This document shows, one piece after another, positions 6,368 through 8,501 of a DNA stretch of 8,501 nt. Origin of the DNA: Solirubrobacterales bacterium 70-9. GTDB taxonomy: Bacteria > Actinomycetota > Thermoleophilia > Solirubrobacterales > 70-9. The notes beneath the pieces were generated by a model, which was not told the DNA's origin, searched no databases, and was given only the letters and a program-made list of their open reading frames with translations. The translations under genes and the position numbers were made by a program. The number at the start of each line of letters is the position of its first letter. The first letter of the stretch is position 1. The DNA is taken from NCBI GenBank assembly GCA_001898095.1, contig MKSH01000102.1, positions 7,953 to 16,453 of the forward strand, read 5' to 3'.

Positions 6368-7399
6368 ATGCCTACCTTCTCGAAGTTGAAGCTCCCCGCG
6401 GCCCTGTTCGCCGTCGCGGCCTTGCTGGCGCTGCCCGCTGTCGCCAATGCGACGCTGACCTACACGAAGGGCTTCCAGAAGCCGAGCGTCTACTACGCCG
6501 AAAGCAACGGCAAGGGCGCCCACAAGATCGGCGCCGGGCGCAACTCGAAGGTCTCGCCCGACGGCGAAACGGTGATCTACGAAAAGGAAGCCGGGAACGG
6601 GGCCGAAATGCGGCTCTACTCGATCCCGCTCGGCAAAGGCCAGCGGCTGATGAACCCGTGGCGGGAAAGCTTCGTCTTCGCCTGGTCGCCGGACTCGACC
6701 ATGATCGCGGCGCTCAAGGGGCCCTTGAACGGCAAGGCGACGCTGATGATCATCAACCTCGAAAACGGCAAGCGGATCAAGGTCGGCACCGGCTACTTCA
6801 ACGGCGTCAGCTTCTCGCCGGAAAGCAACGAAATCGTCTACGGCGTCGCGCAGACGCCCGACTACCCGCCGAAGAGCGACCTCTTCAAGTACTCGATCGA
6901 AACCGGCAAGACGGTGAAGCTGAGCCACAACCAGAATTCGGTCTACCCGCTCTGGGGCCCGACCGGGCAGATCGTCTTCGCCCGTCAGCTCGGTGCCAAG
7001 TCGCGTAAGTACGGCCCCGCCAACCAGCTCTTCGTGATGAACGAAGAAGGACAGCGGATCAGCCAGGTCACCCACACCGAAGTGAACCCGTTCGCCCAGG
7101 GCCTCAGCCCGATCGGCTTCTCCGAAAACGGCAACCGGCTGCTGACCGAGTTCGGCGGCCAGGACCAGAGCTACGCGGTCGCGGTGAACATGGTGACCGG
7201 GGCGGAAAAGCCGCTGACGAACAACCCGGAGACGGGGTTCGTGGGCGCCGCGATCTCTCCCGACGGGACCACCGTGCTCGGCACCGCCGGCCTCGGCTTC
7301 GGCGGCAACCCGAAGCCGAAAGTGGTCACCGTGCCGTTCAACGGCGGCCCCCAGAAGGTGCTCGTCGCGAACGCCTACGAACCGACCTGGAGCAACTGA
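6368..7399 (+). CDS. Exported TolB-like beta-propeller protein (paralogue 2)
   Basis: 343 aa, a tandem duplicate of the preceding gene. The start is the ATG at 6368, where the sequence MPTFSKLKLP begins a signal peptide matching the upstream copy position by position (AxA site NATL after residue 28). The open frame extends upstream to 5882 but that part overlaps paralogue 1 out of frame. Repeats with the same turns follow: KVSPDGETVIYE, FAWSPDSTMIAAL, GVSFSPESNEIVYG, YPLWGPTGQIVFA, IGFSENGNRLLTE, AAISPDGTTVLG, then EPTWSN at the end, again six blades. Segments such as TGYFNGVSFSP, GQIVF and FGGQD are shared with paralogue 1. Sixteen of 18 glutamates are GAA. No catalytic domain, lipobox or C-terminal anchor is seen, so the protein is probably released or extracytoplasmic. 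Function is unknown; both copies may bind the same kind of partner. Confidence 0.86.
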   Translation: MPTFSKLKLPAALFAVAALLALPAVANATLTYTKGFQKPSVYYAESNGKGAHKIGAGRNSKVSPDGETVIYEKEAGNGAEMRLYSIPLGKGQRLMNPWRESFVFAWSPDSTMIAALKGPLNGKATLMIINLENGKRIKVGTGYFNGVSFSPESNEIVYGVAQTPDYPPKSDLFKYSIETGKTVKLSHNQNSVYPLWGPTGQIVFARQLGAKSRKYGPANQLFVMNEEGQRISQVTHTEVNPFAQGLSPIGFSENGNRLLTEFGGQDQSYAVAVNMVTGAEKPLTNNPETGFVGAAISPDGTTVLGTAGLGFGGNPKPKVVTVPFNGGPQKVLVANAYEPTWSN

Positions 7400-7429
7400 C
7401 CCGGCCGGTCTCGACCGCGTAGTCAGGCG

Positions 7430-7449
7430 CCTCGGGACGCGTCCCGAGG
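7430..7449 (+). repeat. Perfect 20-bp palindrome between propeller 2 and the MscL gene
   Basis: Every base from 7430 to 7449 pairs about the centre 7439/7440; the half site is CCTCGGGACG. It starts 30 nt after the stop of the propeller gene and its right half reaches the expected -35 position of the TAGGGT box at 7462. As RNA it gives an 8-bp stem with a 4-nt loop but no T-tract follows. A terminator of the propeller gene or an operator for the channel gene are both possible. Confidence 0.5.
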
Positions 7450-7461
7450 GCAACCGCGGGG

Positions 7462-7467
7462 TAGGGT
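7462..7467 (+). promoter_or_regulatory. -10 box TAGGGT of the MscL-type channel gene
   Basis: TAGGGT (TANNNT class) lies 40 nt before the ATG. The bases after it (TCG...GTCGTCACC) resemble the leaderless promoter of the second propeller gene (TAGAGT then CGTCACC). Unlike that gene, a leader with a ribosome site follows here. Confidence 0.45.
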
Positions 7468-7495
7468 CGGGTCGTCACCGTCCCTAGCCACCCGT

Positions 7496-7500
7496 GGAGG
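7496..7500 (+). promoter_or_regulatory. Shine-Dalgarno of the MscL-type channel gene
   Basis: GGAGG 7 nt before the ATG at 7508. It is the strongest ribosome site in the second half of the window and fixes the start. Confidence 0.75.
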
Positions 7501-7507
7501 TACCGCG

Positions 7508-7906
7508 ATGTTCAAAGGCTTCAAGGAATTCATGCTGAAAGGCGACCTGATCACGGCCGCCGTCGGCCTGGTCATGGCGCTCGCCACCTTTGCCCTCACC
7601 GAGGCCCTGGTCGAAGACCTGATCACCCCGATCGTCGCCGCGATCATCGGTGAACCGAACTTCGCCGACCTGCACTTCACGATCAACGGCAGCGTCTTCA
7701 GATACGGCTCCTTCATCAACGCGCTGATCGTCTTCGCCAGCACCGCCGCCGCCGTCTACTTCTTCGTCGTCATGCCCTACCAGCGCTACCAGGAGCTGAA
7801 AGGCGCCTCGGCGAAGACGCGGCCGTGCCCCGAATGCACGACGGCGATCTCGGTGGCCGCCCGTCGCTGCCCGTCCTGCACCGCGGTGGTGATCCCGGAG
7901 ACCTGA
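7508..7906 (+). CDS. mscL: MscL-family mechanosensitive channel with C-terminal zinc ribbon
   Basis: 132 aa inner-membrane protein. The N-terminus MFKGFKEFMLKGDLITAAVGLVMA is the amphipathic S1 helix and pore-lining TM1 start of MscL (family pattern GFKEFhhRGNhhDLAVGhhhG). EDLITPIVAAIIGEPNFADL (about residues 36-55), FRYGSFINALI and the second membrane helix (about residues 68-90, ending FFVVMPYQRY) also match the family. MscL opens as a homopentamer under membrane tension and releases solutes during osmotic downshock. Two departures are visible. The TM1 GxxxG-like packing segment is AVGLVMALATFAL, with fewer small Gly residues than the family norm. The usual charged C-terminal helix is replaced by CPEC-X10-CPSC (Cys107, 110, 121, 124), a probable zinc ribbon. 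Zinc-ribbon MscL-like proteins are known in actinobacteria. Family assignment is good; normal channel gating is not assured. Confidence 0.85.
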   Translation: MFKGFKEFMLKGDLITAAVGLVMALATFALTEALVEDLITPIVAAIIGEPNFADLHFTINGSVFRYGSFINALIVFASTAAAVYFFVVMPYQRYQELKGASAKTRPCPECTTAISVAARRCPSCTAVVIPET

Positions 7907-8025
7907 GGCGCCTGGACCGGCGCATATCGGCGTCCTCGGTCGCTCGCCTTCGGGTCACGCACTGGAGTGCGCTCCCCTCGGCTCGCTCCCTGCGTCCTTG
8001 ATCTGCTTGGTCCAGACGCCTCAGG
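7902..8025. terminator. Long inverted repeat spanning the convergent intergenic gap (bidirectional terminator or extragenic palindromic element)
   Basis: Bases 7902-7918 (CCTGAGGCGCCTGGACC) are the reverse complement of 8009-8025 with one mismatch (7911 against 8016), which would be a G-U pair in a minus-strand transcript. The arms contain the stop codons of both convergent genes (TGA at 7904-7906 and, on the minus strand, 8023-8021). Inside is a 6-bp hairpin, CGCACT-GG-AGTGCG (7958-7971), and an approximate direct repeat (CTCGGTCGCTCGCC at 7935, CTCGGCTCGCTCCC at 7977). No T-tract is present. No gene is visible in 7907-8020. The architecture suits factor-independent folding at the end of both genes, or a dispersed palindromic repeat; the copy number in the genome cannot be seen here. 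Confidence 0.5.
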
Positions 8026-8437
8026 GGCGGCTTAGGAGCTCGGCGATCGTGCGCACTTCGCGTAGCAGCTCGTCGAGCATCTGCTCGGTGGCGGTGTGGA
8101 TCCGGACCTCGGCGGCGGCGCGCTCGGCCTCGACCTGGTCGATCCGCTCCTCGAGCCGGTCGGTGCGGGCTTCGGCGGCGTCGATCCGGCGGTCCAGCTT
8201 GCGCTCGGTCCGTTTGGTGCGCTTCTTGACGTAGAGCCGGGTGTCCTCGCGCAGGGCGTCGAGCTCGCGGCGCAGGGCCTCGTCTTCGGCGCCCGCCGCG
8301 GACTGCTCGGTGAGCATCTCTTCGACCCCGGCGCGGACCCGCTCGATCTCCTCGTGGAGCTGGGCGCGGGCACGCTCCGCCGCCAGTGAGATCGGCGGAT
8401 GGTCTCCCTCGTACGGTGGCTCGATCGGATTCGGCAC
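8021..8437 (-). CDS. Small coiled-coil protein of unknown function
   Basis: 138 aa from a GTG at 8437 (minus strand); an in-frame TTG at 8446 and another at 8479 are alternative starts. After a short Pro-rich N-terminus (PNPIEPPYEGDHPPISLA) nearly the whole chain is charged and helical with heptad-like spacing: ARAQLHEEIERVRAGVEEM, then EALRRELDALRED, then ERKLDRRIDAAEARTDRLEE, ending in DELLREVRTIAELLSRP. A basic patch, VKKRTKRTERK, divides two coiled-coil stretches. There is no signal peptide or membrane segment, so it is probably a cytoplasmic dimer or oligomer. Coding is supported by the GC-rich third positions in this frame and by a TAGGAT box upstream, against a Ser/Arg-rich antisense frame and a plus-strand frame at 8096-8389 that look like shadows. 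It is convergent with the channel gene. I do not recognise a family. Confidence 0.65.
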   Translation of the reverse strand: MPNPIEPPYEGDHPPISLAAERARAQLHEEIERVRAGVEEMLTEQSAAGAEDEALRRELDALREDTRLYVKKRTKRTERKLDRRIDAAEARTDRLEERIDQVEAERAAAEVRIHTATEQMLDELLREVRTIAELLSRP

Positions 8438-8454
8438 GGCGTTCAACCGTCCAG

Positions 8455-8460
8455 ATCCTA
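8455..8460 (-). promoter_or_regulatory. -10 box TAGGAT of the coiled-coil gene
   Basis: TAGGAT reads on the minus strand 17 nt before the GTG at 8437 and 8 nt before the in-frame TTG at 8446. If the transcript is leaderless, as for the propeller genes, the TTG could be the start. No clear Shine-Dalgarno precedes the GTG. The remaining bases to 8501 hold only a small GC hairpin (GGCGG/CCGCC, 8472-8487). Confidence 0.4.
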
Positions 8461-8501
8461 GGCCCGGGGGAGGCGGCAACTCCCGCCGGCGGACTCCGTC
8501 C

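Noticed and set aside
8096..8389. Plus-strand 97-codon open frame opposite the coiled-coil gene
   Set aside because: Its Gly/Leu/Asp-rich translation lacks start signals and is the mirror of a frame with clear heptad structure.

Overview
The window is GC-rich bacterial chromosomal DNA that most resembles a high-GC actinobacterium. A deep-branching class such as Thermoleophilia is possible, but that is an inference. The reasons are the lysA-hom-thrC-thrB gene order, the near-exclusive GC-ending codons, apparently leaderless promoters with TANNNT -10 boxes just upstream of start codons, and an MscL-type channel with a C-terminal zinc ribbon. No rRNA, tRNA, CRISPR array, transposase or integrase was seen.

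Region 1 (1-5195, + strand) is an aspartate-family amino acid operon. It holds the 3' part of lysA (diaminopimelate decarboxylase, last step to lysine), hom (homoserine dehydrogenase with a C-terminal ACT domain), thrC (threonine synthase), an AAA/STAND-like ATPase that is not an amino acid enzyme, and thrB (homoserine kinase). Hom makes homoserine, ThrB phosphorylates it and ThrC converts O-phosphohomoserine to threonine. The ATPase gene sits between thrC and thrB. The only sizeable gap in the operon is directly in front of it: 63 bases of about 48% GC carrying a regular array of GTAC-centred palindromes. The array is the most unusual structure in the window. Together with the ATPase's C-terminal winged-helix-like segment it suggests a self-regulated accessory gene placed inside a housekeeping operon.

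Region 2 (5196-7399, + strand) holds two tandem paralogous genes for secreted or periplasmic/exported TolB-like six-bladed beta-propeller proteins. Both have near-identical signal peptides and both are preceded by a TAGAGT box 6-7 nt upstream of the ATG, which suggests separate leaderless transcripts. They use GAA for glutamate almost exclusively, whereas the flanking biosynthetic genes use GAG.

Region 3 (7400-8501) begins with a perfect 20-bp palindrome and a TAGGGT promoter box, followed by a small mechanosensitive channel of the MscL family with a CxxC...CxxC tail (+). Facing it is a minus-strand gene for a short coiled-coil protein of unknown function. The 114-bp gap between these convergent genes is bounded by a 17-bp inverted repeat with one mismatch that includes both stop codons. 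It is probably a bidirectional terminator or a dispersed extragenic palindromic element.
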